Of a stretch of DNA of 53,958 nucleotides, positions 42,364-52,828 are shown one piece after another; position 1 is the stretch's first letter; every line of letters begins with the position of its first letter. The stretch is from Actinomycetota bacterium (GTDB lineage Bacteria; Actinomycetota; Aquicultoria; UBA3085; Oleimmundimicrobiaceae): contig DSBK01000015.1 in assembly GCA_011046085.1 (NCBI GenBank), forward strand, positions 1 to 53,958, given 5' to 3'. A program made the position numbers and the translations under genes. The notes under the pieces were generated by a model, which worked only from the letters and a program-made list of their open reading frames with translations, did no database searches and was not told the origin of the DNA.

Positions 42364-43500
42364 TTAGTCGTTTCTGTTGTCTACTCTCTTTGAATTAAGT
42401 CTGTAAGATATGTTTTTTAATTTCCTGATTGACTCAATAGATTTTTTTACTTCTTCACCCAGTGAGTTGTTTTTTAAAAGTTGATTTAAGCAGGCGATGT
42501 TGATTTGCAAAATTTCGTTCCAAAGGCCTAGGGGTTCTAATATTTCTTTCAATTCATTGGTATCATAGTCATAGTTTGGTATTTCGGTTCTAGTAATAAG
42601 GTTTTTTTCTGAAAAAATTCGTTTCAAATCTTTTTCTTCGAAATATTTATAAATTAAATTTTCAAGTCCGCTTAAATGATTTTTGGCTATTTTTATTTCT
42701 TCTTTCAGCTCGGAATATTCATCGATTATTTTCTCAATTTCGGTGGGCTTTTCTTTTTCAAACTTGTCTTTAAAGAATGGGCAATGTGCCTGAAAGTCGC
42801 ACCAAGGGCATAGGGCATTTTCGGTTGGTTCAAAATTTTCTTTGTTAATGCTTTCGGCGGTTTTTGCTATTAACCTATTAGTTTTTATAACGTCATCGTC
42901 ATTTCTGGCGGTGCTCATCTTTATACCTGGAACAACAAAATAAAAGGTGAGCATCTCTGGCTCAATCGACCAGATTTTTTTCGCGGCAAGATAATAAATG
43001 GAAAGCTGCAAATCTTGGTCAATTTTGGATTGGGAAGGAAGTTTCCGACTAGTTTTATAATCAATTATTTCCAAGCTGCCACTTTCGGTCTTTTCGACTT
43101 TATCAATGATGCCCGTTAAGATACAAGGTTTAATTGAGGGCAAATTTACGTCAAGCTCGATACTAAATTTGTGCTCCAGGGCAATGGGTAATGAAAACTT
43201 CTCAAAATTGGAATCGTAAAAATTCTTAAGGACTTTTTCGGCGTATTCCTGATAGGTCTTCTCCTCCGCTTTGCTTGAATAACCCGCAGAAGACCATTTT
43301 TTTTGAAGCGAGGATAAAATGTTTTCAAAGGAAGGCGGATTAGGTGTTGGAACATTGTAAAAATCATACAGCGCCGTGTGAATAGCACGCCCAAAACTTA
43401 AAGCAGGAGTTTTTTTACGTGGAAGTTTGTCCACGTAGGCGAATTTGTATGAGAGTGGGCAATTTTGATATGTTGAAATTGAAGAGTAACTTAGCATCAT
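42364..43500 (-). CDS. RecB-like PD-(D/E)XK nuclease with cysteine cluster
   Basis: This 378-residue protein is the only clear protein gene on the minus strand. It begins LSYSSISTYQNCPLSYKFAY, the opening of the AddB/Cas4/RecB-like exonuclease family, with GRAIHTALYDFY, then the nuclease core GIIDKVEKTESGSLEIIDYKTS (Asp and Lys of DxnK type), QLSIYYLAAKKIW, and a cluster CPWCDFQAHCPFF. The first Cys plus this cluster can hold a 4Fe-4S site as in AddB and Cas4. A helical C-terminal extension follows. No helicase or cas gene is adjacent. AGGAGGG lies six bases before its ATG. Confidence 0.9.
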   Translation of the reverse strand: MMLSYSSISTYQNCPLSYKFAYVDKLPRKKTPALSFGRAIHTALYDFYNVPTPNPPSFENILSSLQKKWSSAGYSSKAEEKTYQEYAEKVLKNFYDSNFEKFSLPIALEHKFSIELDVNLPSIKPCILTGIIDKVEKTESGSLEIIDYKTSRKLPSQSKIDQDLQLSIYYLAAKKIWSIEPEMLTFYFVVPGIKMSTARNDDDVIKTNRLIAKTAESINKENFEPTENALCPWCDFQAHCPFFKDKFEKEKPTEIEKIIDEYSELKEEIKIAKNHLSGLENLIYKYFEEKDLKRIFSEKNLITRTEIPNYDYDTNELKEILEPLGLWNEILQINIACLNQLLKNNSLGEEVKKSIESIRKLKNISYRLNSKRVDNRND

Positions 43501-43614
43501 TTTTCATCCCTCCTAAATAGAGTATACAGAACATGTGTTCGATGTCAAATTTATTTATTTGATTCATCTTATTTTTTATTATCTAGTTTTGAGTTTGTTG
43601 CCTCGTTTATCTTG

Positions 43615-43642
43615 TTGTGCTAAACTGTTCACGCTTTATAAC
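43615..43642 (+). promoter_or_regulatory. sigma70-type promoter for the rpsB operon
   Basis: TTGTGC (43615-43620), a 16-base spacer and TATAAC (43637-43642) lie about 95 bases before rpsB, pointing away from the divergent nuclease gene. Confidence 0.6.
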
Positions 43643-43655
43643 ACACGTTAGCGGA

Positions 43656-43689
43656 CTTCTTTATGGGTTCCCAGATGGGTCTAAAGAAG
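43656..43689 (+). promoter_or_regulatory. rpsB leader hairpin
   Basis: CTTCTTTA (43656-43663) pairs perfectly with TAAAGAAG (43682-43689). The loop contains a second small dyad CCCA/TGGG. It lies in the 5' leader of rpsB, where S2-binding autoregulatory structures are known in several bacteria. Match to a described leader family was not established. Confidence 0.5.
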
Positions 43690-43736
43690 GTTGAAGTTGA
43701 CGGAGGAAAAAACCTAGCAGGAGAGGAGGTGAGAGT

Positions 43737-44471
43737 GTGGCGGTAGTTTCAATGAAGAATTTGCTCGAAGCCGGCGTTCATTTTGGTCATCAAAGGCGAC
43801 GCTGGAATCCCAAGATGAAGCCATACATCTTCACCGAGAGAAATGATATTTATATCATTGATTTACAACAGACGCTTGCTTTGATCGAGTCAACATATTC
43901 TCTTGTTAGGGATACTGTTGCAGGTGGTGGGTCAATTCTTTTTGTGGGTACAAAAAAGCAGGCCCAAGAGGCAGTTAAGAAGGAAGCAATGCGATGCGGA
44001 ATGCCGTATGTTAATTATCGTTGGTTGGGCGGCATGTTAACCAACTTTAAAACTATAGCCAAGCGAGTGGATTACTTAAAAAAGCTGGAAGAAATGAACG
44101 GAAATGGCATGATGGGAAAATTGCCAAAAAAAGAAGTTATAAATCTTGGTAAAGAAATGGAGAAACTAGACAGGAATCTTGATGGAATTAGAAACATGAC
44201 CAAGCTGCCTGATCTTGTATTTGTGATCGATACAAAAAGAGAGCAAATTGCCATGAAAGAAGCAAGAAGGCTTGAGATTCCCATAATAGGGGTAGTTGAT
44301 ACAAACGCTGATCCGGATGAGGTTGATTACATAATCCCTGCGAATGATGATGCGATTAGAGCGGTGGCATTGTTGAGTAAAGTTATGGCTGATGCATGTC
44401 TGGATGGTATCGGAAGAAGGATGCCCATCGAGGAAGCGGTTGTAGAAGAAATCGAGTTAGAACACGCATAG
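43737..44471 (+). CDS. rpsB: 30S ribosomal protein S2
   Basis: This 244-residue S2 protein has the signatures [57 protein letters not shown] and [20 protein letters not shown]. It starts with GTG after GAGAGGAGGT and opens the rpsB-tsf-pyrH-frr operon. Confidence 0.98.
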   Translation: MAVVSMKNLLEAGVHFGHQRRRWNPKMKPYIFTERNDIYIIDLQQTLALIESTYSLVRDTVAGGGSILFVGTKKQAQEAVKKEAMRCGMPYVNYRWLGGMLTNFKTIAKRVDYLKKLEEMNGNGMMGKLPKKEVINLGKEMEKLDRNLDGIRNMTKLPDLVFVIDTKREQIAMKEARRLEIPIIGVVDTNADPDEVDYIIPANDDAIRAVALLSKVMADACLDGIGRRMPIEEAVVEEIELEHA

Positions 44472-44479
44472 ATTTAAAA

Positions 44480-44507
44480 TTACAGCGAGCCCTTTGGCTC
44501 GCTGTAA
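44480..44507 (+). terminator. hairpin between rpsB and tsf (partial terminator/attenuator)
   Basis: A perfect 12-pair stem TTACAGCGAGCC/GGCTCGCTGTAA with a CTTT loop lies eight bases after rpsB. The following sequence is TAAAAACTTTT and not a solid T-tract, so it may attenuate transcription or stabilise the rpsB message instead of ending it. Confidence 0.6.
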
Positions 44508-44540
44508 TAAAAACTTTTAAATTAGGAGGCATAAAAATAA

Positions 44541-45143
44541 ATGACAGTGAGCGCTGCCCAAGTGAAAAAGCTTAGGGACTCTACCGGGGCAGGTATGATG
44601 GATTGCAAATCAGCGTTGGTTGATGCCAAGGGAGATATCGAAAAAGCTATTGAAATTCTACGCAAAAAAGGAGCCGCCACCCTAAGTAAAAAAGCGGGAA
44701 GAGTTGCAAATGAAGGGATAATTAGCTCTTATATTCACGCGGGGAACAAGCTAGGCGTATTATTGGAAGTTAATTGTGAAACTGATTTTGTGGCTCGCAA
44801 TGAGGATTTTAAAATTTTTGCCCATGATATAGCCATGCACATAGCCGCATCAAGTCCAATATGGATTTCAAGAGACCAAGTGCCACCCGGAATAACAGAG
44901 AAAGAGAAAGAGATATACAAAGAGCAAGCTCTTAATGAAGGAAAACCCGAGGGAATAGTTGATAAAATAGCCGAGGGAAAGATGGAGAAATTTTATGAGA
45001 GAACATGTCTGCTAGAGCAACCTTTTGTAAAAAATCAAGATTTAACAATCAGGGAGTATCTTGCCGAGATTGTTGGCAAAATAGGAGAAAATATAGTCAT
45101 TGAGCGCTTTACAAGATATTTAATTGGTGAAGAGAATGACTGA
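44541..45143 (+). CDS. tsf: elongation factor Ts
   Basis: This 200-residue factor recycles EF-Tu:GDP. It has the N-terminal UBA-like domain (AQVKKLRDSTGAGMMDCKSA) and one core domain (LLEVNCETDFVARNEDF, AMHIAAS, LLEQPFVKN). It is the short form; E. coli and Bacillus EF-Ts are about 280-290 residues with a second subdomain. TTAGGAGG precedes the ATG. Confidence 0.97.
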   Translation: MTVSAAQVKKLRDSTGAGMMDCKSALVDAKGDIEKAIEILRKKGAATLSKKAGRVANEGIISSYIHAGNKLGVLLEVNCETDFVARNEDFKIFAHDIAMHIAASSPIWISRDQVPPGITEKEKEIYKEQALNEGKPEGIVDKIAEGKMEKFYERTCLLEQPFVKNQDLTIREYLAEIVGKIGENIVIERFTRYLIGEEND

Positions 45144-45174
45144 TTATAAAAAAGTGTCGGTGAAAGGAATCTAA

Positions 45175-46456
<1,282 letters not shown>

Positions 46457-46485
46457 AATATTCGCAGAGGAGCATTTTAAGCGCG

Positions 46486-47280
46486 ATGAATAGTATTGGA
46501 AAATTTTTAAAAAGTCTTCGTTGTTCGTTTTTGAATGAGAGCGAAGACTTTTTTTTAAAACATATAGACAAAAGCAAGTTACCAGCTCACGTTGCCATCA
46601 TTATGGATGGGAATGGTCGTTGGGCAAAGAAAAGAGGGTTTTCGAGGATTGTCGGCCACAAGGTGGGTACGGAAACTGTTAGAAAAGTTGTAAAAATTGC
46701 CGCGGAATTGGGAGTCAGATATTTAACGCTTTATGCTTTTTCGGTGGAGAACTGGCAAAGGCCAAAAGGTGAAATTTCGGCTCTCATGGATCTTTTTGAA
46801 GAGATGTTAAATAAGGAGATAGATGAGCTCAATAAGAATGATGTTAGGATCATGTTTATCGGGAGTTTAAGTGAACTTTCCCACGGTTTGCAAGCGAGCA
46901 TAAACAATGCGTCGAAGCGTACTGCAAAAAATACGGGGTTGACTTTGACGATTGGCATTAACTACGGAGGAAGAACAGAGATTGTAGATTGCATGAAACA
47001 AATTGCCAGAGAAATTGAAGAAAAAAGATTAAGCTCAAGGGAGATTGATGAGAAAATTATCACTAAAAATTTATATATGTCGGGGATACCTGACCCCGAT
47101 CTTTTGATTAGGACAAGCGGAGAATATAGAGTGAGTAATTTTTTATTATGGGAGATAGCGTATTCTGAAATTTGGATAACTTCGGTTTTATGGCCAGATT
47201 TCAAGAGAAAGGACTTTTTAAAAGCCATATATGATTTTCAAAGAAGAAAAAGACGTTTTGGTGGTCTGGAAGAAGATTAA
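46486..47280 (+). CDS. uppS: undecaprenyl (polyprenyl) diphosphate synthase
   Basis: This 264-residue cis-prenyltransferase builds the C55 carrier for wall precursors. Motifs: VAIIMDGNGRWAKKRG (catalytic Asp), LTLYAFSVENWQRP, NYGGRTEIVD and LLIRTSGEYRVSNFLLWEIA. It has an N-terminal extension of about 30 residues before the catalytic core, which may indicate a later start, though no better start with a ribosome site was found. Confidence 0.96.
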   Translation: MNSIGKFLKSLRCSFLNESEDFFLKHIDKSKLPAHVAIIMDGNGRWAKKRGFSRIVGHKVGTETVRKVVKIAAELGVRYLTLYAFSVENWQRPKGEISALMDLFEEMLNKEIDELNKNDVRIMFIGSLSELSHGLQASINNASKRTAKNTGLTLTIGINYGGRTEIVDCMKQIAREIEEKRLSSREIDEKIITKNLYMSGIPDPDLLIRTSGEYRVSNFLLWEIAYSEIWITSVLWPDFKRKDFLKAIYDFQRRKRRFGGLEED

Positions 47281-47298
47281 TCTTTTAGTGGAGGAAGA

Positions 47299-48090
47299 GT
47301 GCTTAAAGAGAGGGCAATAACAACAATGGTGGGTGTTCCAATATTATTATTGTTTTTGTTTTTGGGAAAAACCTTCTTTTTTTTACTTGTAACCGTGATT
47401 ATCATTTTGGGCTTATTAGAATTCTCTTGCCTTTTTAAAGGGTTTGAAGTGAAAATTGATACATTTCTACTTTTGCTTGCTGGGATAATTTTTTGTGTTA
47501 CCGTATATCTATACGGAATAAAAGGTCTTCGCCCTGCGTTCTTAATCTTGCTTTTTATTACCGTTATAAAAATGATTTTTTCAGGGGGTCGCTTTTCTAT
47601 CAAAAGTATCGCTTTAACCGTATTTGGTTCGATGTATATTGGCCTTTCGCTTAGTCATTTAATTTTAATTCGTGAGATTAATGTATTTGGCTCCCTGTTT
47701 GTCCTGGCCGTTTTTTTGGGAACATGGATTTTTGATATCTCTGCATATACTCTGGGTTTGATGTTTGGAAAAAGAAAACTTGCTCCCAAAATTAGTCCCA
47801 ACAAAACGTGGGAAGGTACGATAGGCGGTTTTATAATTACAACTATATTGGTTGGTTGCTTTTGGTTTATTTCTCCCTTAACTTTTTTCGAGAGAGCATT
47901 ATTGGGCGCCGTGATTGCAATTTTTTGTCAAGTTGGCGATCTTTTTGAATCGAAAATAAAACGAGAGGTAGGCGTCAAAGATAGTGGTGCTATTCTCCCG
48001 GGGCATGGAGGAATATTGGATAGATTTGACAGTCTCATATTCTCTGCTCCCGGTGCTTTTTATTTTATAAAAATGCTACTATTAAAATAA
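47299..48090 (+). CDS. cdsA: phosphatidate cytidylyltransferase
   Basis: This 263-residue membrane enzyme of about eight helices forms CDP-diacylglycerol. The signature SPNKTWEGTIGG and the C-terminal QVGDLFESKIKREVGVKDSG with LPGHGGILDRFDSL are clear. GTG start after GTGGAGGAAG. It follows uppS as in most rpsB-region operons. Confidence 0.95.
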   Translation: MLKERAITTMVGVPILLLFLFLGKTFFFLLVTVIIILGLLEFSCLFKGFEVKIDTFLLLLAGIIFCVTVYLYGIKGLRPAFLILLFITVIKMIFSGGRFSIKSIALTVFGSMYIGLSLSHLILIREINVFGSLFVLAVFLGTWIFDISAYTLGLMFGKRKLAPKISPNKTWEGTIGGFIITTILVGCFWFISPLTFFERALLGAVIAIFCQVGDLFESKIKREVGVKDSGAILPGHGGILDRFDSLIFSAPGAFYFIKMLLLK

Positions 48091-48091
48091 T

Positions 48092-49246
48092 ATGAAAAAA
48101 TTAATAATTCTTGGCTCAACAGGCTCCATTGGAAGACAGGCGCTTGATATTATCAGAAGACATCGGGATATGTTTCAAGTTGTCGGATTATCGACTCATA
48201 AGAATGTTGAGCTCTTAATGAAACAAGTAGATGAGTTTGGCCCGAAGGCTGTAGCTGTCTCTGATCATAATTCCATCCAAGCGATGCGTAAAAAACTCGG
48301 AAAAAGGGTGGAAATTTTGGGTGGCGAAAGTGGACTTGTTGAACTCTCCCTCTTGGATGCAGATCTGGCATTAAATGCTCTGGTCGGTTCAGTTGGACTG
48401 GAATCGACTATTGCGATTATTAAATCAGGAAAAGATCTTGCGTTGGCCAACAAGGAATCCATGGTTGTCGGCGGTGAAATTATTAATCATTTGCTTACTA
48501 AAAGCGAAAGCAATATAATTCCTGTTGATAGCGAGCATAGCGCAATTTATCAATGTCTTTTGGGTGAGAAAAAACAAGAGATAAACAAGGTAATTTTAAC
48601 TGCGTCGGGTGGCCCTTTTAAAGATAAAAAACTTTCCGAACTAAAAAATGTAACACCAAAAGAAGCTCTTGCTCATCCTCGTTGGAATATGGGGAAAAAA
48701 ATATCAATAGATTCTGCAACCTTGATGAACAAGGGGCTGGAAGTTATCGAGGCTCATTTTTTGTTCAAGCAGAATTATGACGAAATTGAAGTGATAATTC
48801 ATCCTCAGAGCATTATCCATTCAATGGTTGAATTCATGGATGGCTCCATAAAAGCGCACTTGGGTCCGACAGATATGAGAATACCTATACAATATGCATT
48901 TTCTTATCCCGAAAGATTGGAATCTTCAGTACCCAAACTCAATTTACTAGAAGTAAGGGAACTTGTATTTGAAAAGCCTAATTTGGTTAATTTTCCTTGT
49001 TTGGAATATGCAATAGAAGCGGGTAGAAATGGAAAGTCTTTTCCGGCGGTACTAAACGCGGCAAACGAAGAGGCCGTTGAGGCGTTCCTAAAGGAGAAAA
49101 TTCCTTTTCTAGGGATCTCGAAGGTAATTTACGAGGTGCTTTCTGAACATAAACCGATGGACATCGTTGACATTAAAGTTCTGAAAGAGGTTGAGGGTTT
49201 GGCAAGGGGCAAGGCAAAAGAAAAAATCGATTCTTGGAGGAGTTAG
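48092..49246 (+). CDS. dxr: 1-deoxy-D-xylulose 5-phosphate reductoisomerase
   Basis: This 384-residue NADPH enzyme makes 2-C-methyl-D-erythritol 4-phosphate in the MEP pathway. Motifs: ILGSTGSIGRQALDII, LANKESMVVGG, PVDSEHSAIYQCL (metal ligands), TASGGPF, HPRWNMGKKISIDSATLMNK and HPQSIIHSMVEF. It begins one base after cdsA and feeds the same polyprenyl route as uppS and ispG. Confidence 0.97.
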   Translation: MKKLIILGSTGSIGRQALDIIRRHRDMFQVVGLSTHKNVELLMKQVDEFGPKAVAVSDHNSIQAMRKKLGKRVEILGGESGLVELSLLDADLALNALVGSVGLESTIAIIKSGKDLALANKESMVVGGEIINHLLTKSESNIIPVDSEHSAIYQCLLGEKKQEINKVILTASGGPFKDKKLSELKNVTPKEALAHPRWNMGKKISIDSATLMNKGLEVIEAHFLFKQNYDEIEVIIHPQSIIHSMVEFMDGSIKAHLGPTDMRIPIQYAFSYPERLESSVPKLNLLEVRELVFEKPNLVNFPCLEYAIEAGRNGKSFPAVLNAANEEAVEAFLKEKIPFLGISKVIYEVLSEHKPMDIVDIKVLKEVEGLARGKAKEKIDSWRS

Positions 49247-49247
49247 G

Positions 49248-50312
49248 TTGGTTTTAATTGGGTTCATAGGCAAAGTTATCTTAACGATATTTGGAATTAG
49301 TCTTTTAATTTTTGTTCATGAATTAGGCCATTTTGTAGTGGCTAAAATTTTAAATATGAAGGTTTATGAATTTGTTTTAGGTTACGGGTCCAAATTATTT
49401 TCTTTTAAAATCGGAGAGACGGTTTATGGGATTACCAAAATACCCTTCGGGGGTTATGTAAAACTTGAGGATATCAAGCCTGAGGAAATATCTTTTGAAG
49501 AAGACAGGCTACCTGTTTTGGGCAAACAATCGTTATGGAAGCGTGTTTTAGTGATAGTTGGAGGCCCGCTTATGAATTTGATATTGCCCATATTTTTACT
49601 AGCCGTAATTTTTATGGCAGGAATTCCGTATCCGACTACAATTATTGAGGAAGTTATGCTTTATTCCCCCGCCGTCGAAGCAGGACTTAAAGCGGGAGAT
49701 GAAATTGTTTGTATCGAATGCAGTGAGATAAAAGATTGGGGCGAAGCCACCAAAATTATAAGAGAAAATCCAAACAAAACTTTAGATTTTGTGGTCATTC
49801 GCGACAACAAAAAGATTAACTTGACTGCAACCATTGCCGAAAAAGATAATCATGGATTTCTCGGTATAGGAGTAAAGTTGGGGACCAAAAAATACGGAGT
49901 TCTTTCTGCATTTTACGAAGGTCTTAAGGCGACAGTTGGTATTGTTGTTATTTTATTTAAATTGTTAGTCTCTTTTATTCAAGGGAAACAGATGACGGGC
50001 TTTACGGGCGAAATTATTGGGCCAGTTGGTTTGGCCAAAGAAACTTTTGCAAGTATCCAGCGGGGAATAATCGACTATTTGGGAGTTTTGGCTCAAATGA
50101 GCATAGGCATGGGGATTGCAAACTTGATTCCCGTTCCTCCATTAGATGGCGGGAAGCTTGTTTTAATGGGATATGAACTTGTTGTCAGAAAACCGCTTAA
50201 AGTTAAAACCATGCTTATCATACAAGCGATCGGGATAGCCCTACTGCTTTTCTTAATGATTTCGGTCACTTTCTCAGATATTTTTGGGATCTTTGCTCTC
50301 GGAGGTCGATGA
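49248..50312 (+). CDS. rseP: site-2 protease RseP/RasP family zinc metalloprotease
   Basis: This 354-residue intramembrane protease cleaves membrane-bound regulators or signal-peptide remnants. It has HELGH in the first helix, FGGYVKLED, one PDZ domain (about 110-200, with VEAGLKAGDEIV) and the second metal motif NLIPVPPLDGGKL. GGAGGAG at 49236-49242 selects TTG 49248; the frame is open from 49191 within dxr. It overlaps ispG by four bases. Confidence 0.95.
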   Translation: MVLIGFIGKVILTIFGISLLIFVHELGHFVVAKILNMKVYEFVLGYGSKLFSFKIGETVYGITKIPFGGYVKLEDIKPEEISFEEDRLPVLGKQSLWKRVLVIVGGPLMNLILPIFLLAVIFMAGIPYPTTIIEEVMLYSPAVEAGLKAGDEIVCIECSEIKDWGEATKIIRENPNKTLDFVVIRDNKKINLTATIAEKDNHGFLGIGVKLGTKKYGVLSAFYEGLKATVGIVVILFKLLVSFIQGKQMTGFTGEIIGPVGLAKETFASIQRGIIDYLGVLAQMSIGMGIANLIPVPPLDGGKLVLMGYELVVRKPLKVKTMLIIQAIGIALLLFLMISVTFSDIFGIFALGGR

Positions 50313-51370
50313 TGAGCAGAAGAAAGTGCAGGCAAATTAAGATTGGAAATATAAAAATCGGAGGGGACGCGCCGATATTGGTGCAATCGATGACCAACAC
50401 GAGAACCAATGATACCAAATCGACGGTTTCGCAAATTAAGAGATTGGAGTTGGTGGGTTGTGATTTGGTTAGGGTTGCGGTTCCAAACGAAGAAGCGGCG
50501 GCGGCTTTGCCAATCATAAAGAAGAAGATCGACATTCCGCTCGTGGCTGATATTCATTTTGATTATAAACTGGCTTTGGCGGCGCTTGATGCGGGGGTTG
50601 ATAAGATACGGATAAACCCAGGGAACATTGGCGACGAGAAGCGGATTAAAGCAATCATCGATAAAGCTAAAGAAAGAAATGTACCTATTAGAATAGGAGT
50701 AAATGCAGGTTCGCTGCATAAAAAATATCGTGGTTTTAAAGGAGGTATGTCCGAAGCCTTAGTGAACAGCGCTTTGGAATACGTTGATTTTCTTGAAAAT
50801 TTGGATTTTTATGATTACATAATTTCTGTTAAGGCGTCATCAGTTTTAACGACAATTGAAGCCTATGAGTTAATTGCCGATAAAGTAAGTTGTCCTTTGC
50901 ACATCGGGGTTACCGAAGCCGGGACGCTTCTTTCTGGTTCGGTTAAGTCGGCCATAGGCATTGGCATGCTTTTGAAAGAAGGAATAGGTGATACGATAAG
51001 GGTTTCTTTGACCGCTGACCCAATAAAGGAAGTTGAGGTTGGTTTCAAAATTTTGTGTGCCTTGGGGTTAAGAAACGTTGGCCCAGATATCATATCCTGT
51101 CCCACCTGCGGAAGATGTGAAGTTGACTTAATTGCGCTTGCAAAGGAAGTAGAAAATAGGCTTTTCGGATTCAAAAATCCAATCAAGGTGGCCGTGATGG
51201 GTTGCGTTGTAAATGGTCCAGGTGAGGCAAGAGAGGCCGATGTGGGTATTGCCGCCGGAAAGAAAGAAGGCCTATTATTTATTAAAGGCAAACCCATCAG
51301 GAAAGTTCCTGAAGAGGATTTAATTGATGCGCTTTTTGAATTGATATCTGACTTTGAGGGGGTTAATTGA
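50309..51370 (+). CDS. ispG: 4-hydroxy-3-methylbut-2-en-1-yl diphosphate synthase (flavodoxin) IspG
   Basis: This 353-residue 4Fe-4S enzyme of the MEP pathway has the TIM barrel start (ILVQSMTNTRTNDTKSTVSQ), RINPGNIGD, RIGVNAGSL and the cluster ligands in CPTCGRCEVDL and MGCVVNGPGEA. ATG 50309 overlaps the rseP stop; ATG 50312 is an alternative. It is the compact bacterial form lacking the insert found in plants and Chlamydia. Confidence 0.97.
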   Translation: MMSRRKCRQIKIGNIKIGGDAPILVQSMTNTRTNDTKSTVSQIKRLELVGCDLVRVAVPNEEAAAALPIIKKKIDIPLVADIHFDYKLALAALDAGVDKIRINPGNIGDEKRIKAIIDKAKERNVPIRIGVNAGSLHKKYRGFKGGMSEALVNSALEYVDFLENLDFYDYIISVKASSVLTTIEAYELIADKVSCPLHIGVTEAGTLLSGSVKSAIGIGMLLKEGIGDTIRVSLTADPIKEVEVGFKILCALGLRNVGPDIISCPTCGRCEVDLIALAKEVENRLFGFKNPIKVAVMGCVVNGPGEAREADVGIAAGKKEGLLFIKGKPIRKVPEEDLIDALFELISDFEGVN

Positions 51371-52818
51371 TTTTGGAGGAAAATAACAATAATAATTTTG
51401 TTGAAGCCATCACCGATAAAAGCGTGGATTTTAAAAGATGGTATACCGACGTTATAATCGCTGCTCAGCTTGCCGACTATTCTCCCATCAAGGGTTGCAT
51501 GGTTATAAGACCTTATGGTTGTTCTCTATGGGAAAACATGAAACGCTTCTTGGATAAGAAGATAAAGGATACCGGGCACGAAAATGCTTACTTTCCTTTA
51601 TTTGTTCCCGAGAGCTTGCTGGCGAAAGAAGCTGAGCATATTAAGGGTTTTGCTCCGGAAGTGGCGTGGGTGACACATGCTGGTCAGGAAAAGCTCGAAG
51701 AGCGGCTTGCAATAAGACCGACATCGGAGGCGATTATTGGCAGTATGTATGCCAAATGGATTGATTCCTGGCGCGATTTGCCAATTTTGATAAATCAATG
51801 GGCAAATGTTGTTAGATGGGAAAAAGTAACTCGGCCTTTTTTACGCACAACGGAGTTTTTGTGGCAGGAGGGTCATACCGTTCATCGCACGGAGGAAGAA
51901 GCTGAAGAAGAAACACTTAAAATGCTTGAAGTGTATAAGGACTTTATGGAAAATGATTTAGCCATTCCAGTATATATTGGCAGAAAAACTGAACGAGAAA
52001 AGTTTGCGGGTGCTCTTAGAACATATTCCCTAGAAGCATTGATGTCTGATGGCAAAGCTCTTCAAGCCGGGACTTCGCATAATTTAGGGCAATATTTTGC
52101 CAAGGTTTTCAACATAACTTTTCAGGACATGGATGGGGAAAGGAAATTTGCGTGGCAGACGAGTTGGGGAGTTTCAACAAGGTTGATCGGGGCGCTTATC
52201 ATGGTTCATGGCGATGATTCGGGCCTTATTATGCCCCCAAAAGTAGCCCCTATTCAAGCGGTTGTTTTACCAATTTGGGGTAATAAAACACTTGAAGGCG
52301 CAGTTGAAGCAAAAGTAAAGGAAGTTGGAGAGATACTTGCGGATGTTTGTAGATTTAAAGTTGACGATAGACGCGAGCATACCGTAGGCTGGAAATTTAA
52401 TGAGTGGGAGCTGCGCGGCGTTCCTTTGAGGATTGAAGTTGGTCCAAGGGATATTGAAAAAAACCAGGTTGTTTTGGTGAGACGCGATGTACGAAAAAAA
52501 GAATTTGTTCCAATTGAAAAGTTGAAAGATAAAGTAACTGAATTATTGAATGAAATTCAAAAAAACCTTTTTGAAAAAGCAAGAAAGTTTCGCGATAACA
52601 ACACAAGAGAGGCAACTAATTTTGAAGAGTTATCTTCAATGGTTGAGAGCAAACAAGGCTTTATAAAGGCTTGTTGGTGCGGCAGCGAAGATTGTGAGAT
52701 GAAAATAAAAGAAAAAACCATGGCTACGATTCGCTGTATTCCCTTTGAGCAAAAAAACGGCAAATGTGTTATGTGTGGGAAAAATGGCCCCATGGTTTAT
52801 TTTGCCAAGTCTTACTAG
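51367..52818 (+). CDS. proS: prolyl-tRNA synthetase, archaeal/eukaryotic type
   Basis: This 483-residue class II synthetase has motif 2 (RWEKVTRPFLRTTEFLWQEG), motif 3 (WGVSTRLIGALIMVHGDDSG), and YSPIKGCMVIRPYGCSLWEN at the start, all of the archaeal/eukaryotic-like ProRS without the editing insertion of E. coli-type enzymes. The C-terminal zinc domain has cysteines in CWCGSEDCE and CVMCGKNG and ends in a Tyr (FAKSY), typical of this type. TTG start overlapping ispG by four bases with GAGGGGG upstream. Confidence 0.95.
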   Translation: MILEENNNNNFVEAITDKSVDFKRWYTDVIIAAQLADYSPIKGCMVIRPYGCSLWENMKRFLDKKIKDTGHENAYFPLFVPESLLAKEAEHIKGFAPEVAWVTHAGQEKLEERLAIRPTSEAIIGSMYAKWIDSWRDLPILINQWANVVRWEKVTRPFLRTTEFLWQEGHTVHRTEEEAEEETLKMLEVYKDFMENDLAIPVYIGRKTEREKFAGALRTYSLEALMSDGKALQAGTSHNLGQYFAKVFNITFQDMDGERKFAWQTSWGVSTRLIGALIMVHGDDSGLIMPPKVAPIQAVVLPIWGNKTLEGAVEAKVKEVGEILADVCRFKVDDRREHTVGWKFNEWELRGVPLRIEVGPRDIEKNQVVLVRRDVRKKEFVPIEKLKDKVTELLNEIQKNLFEKARKFRDNNTREATNFEELSSMVESKQGFIKACWCGSEDCEMKIKEKTMATIRCIPFEQKNGKCVMCGKNGPMVYFAKSY

Positions 52819-52828
52819 GAGAGCAAAA

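Noticed and set aside
50093-50719. Minus-strand 208-codon frame opposite rseP and ispG
   Set aside because: It spans the junction of two well-supported sense genes and has no domain features.
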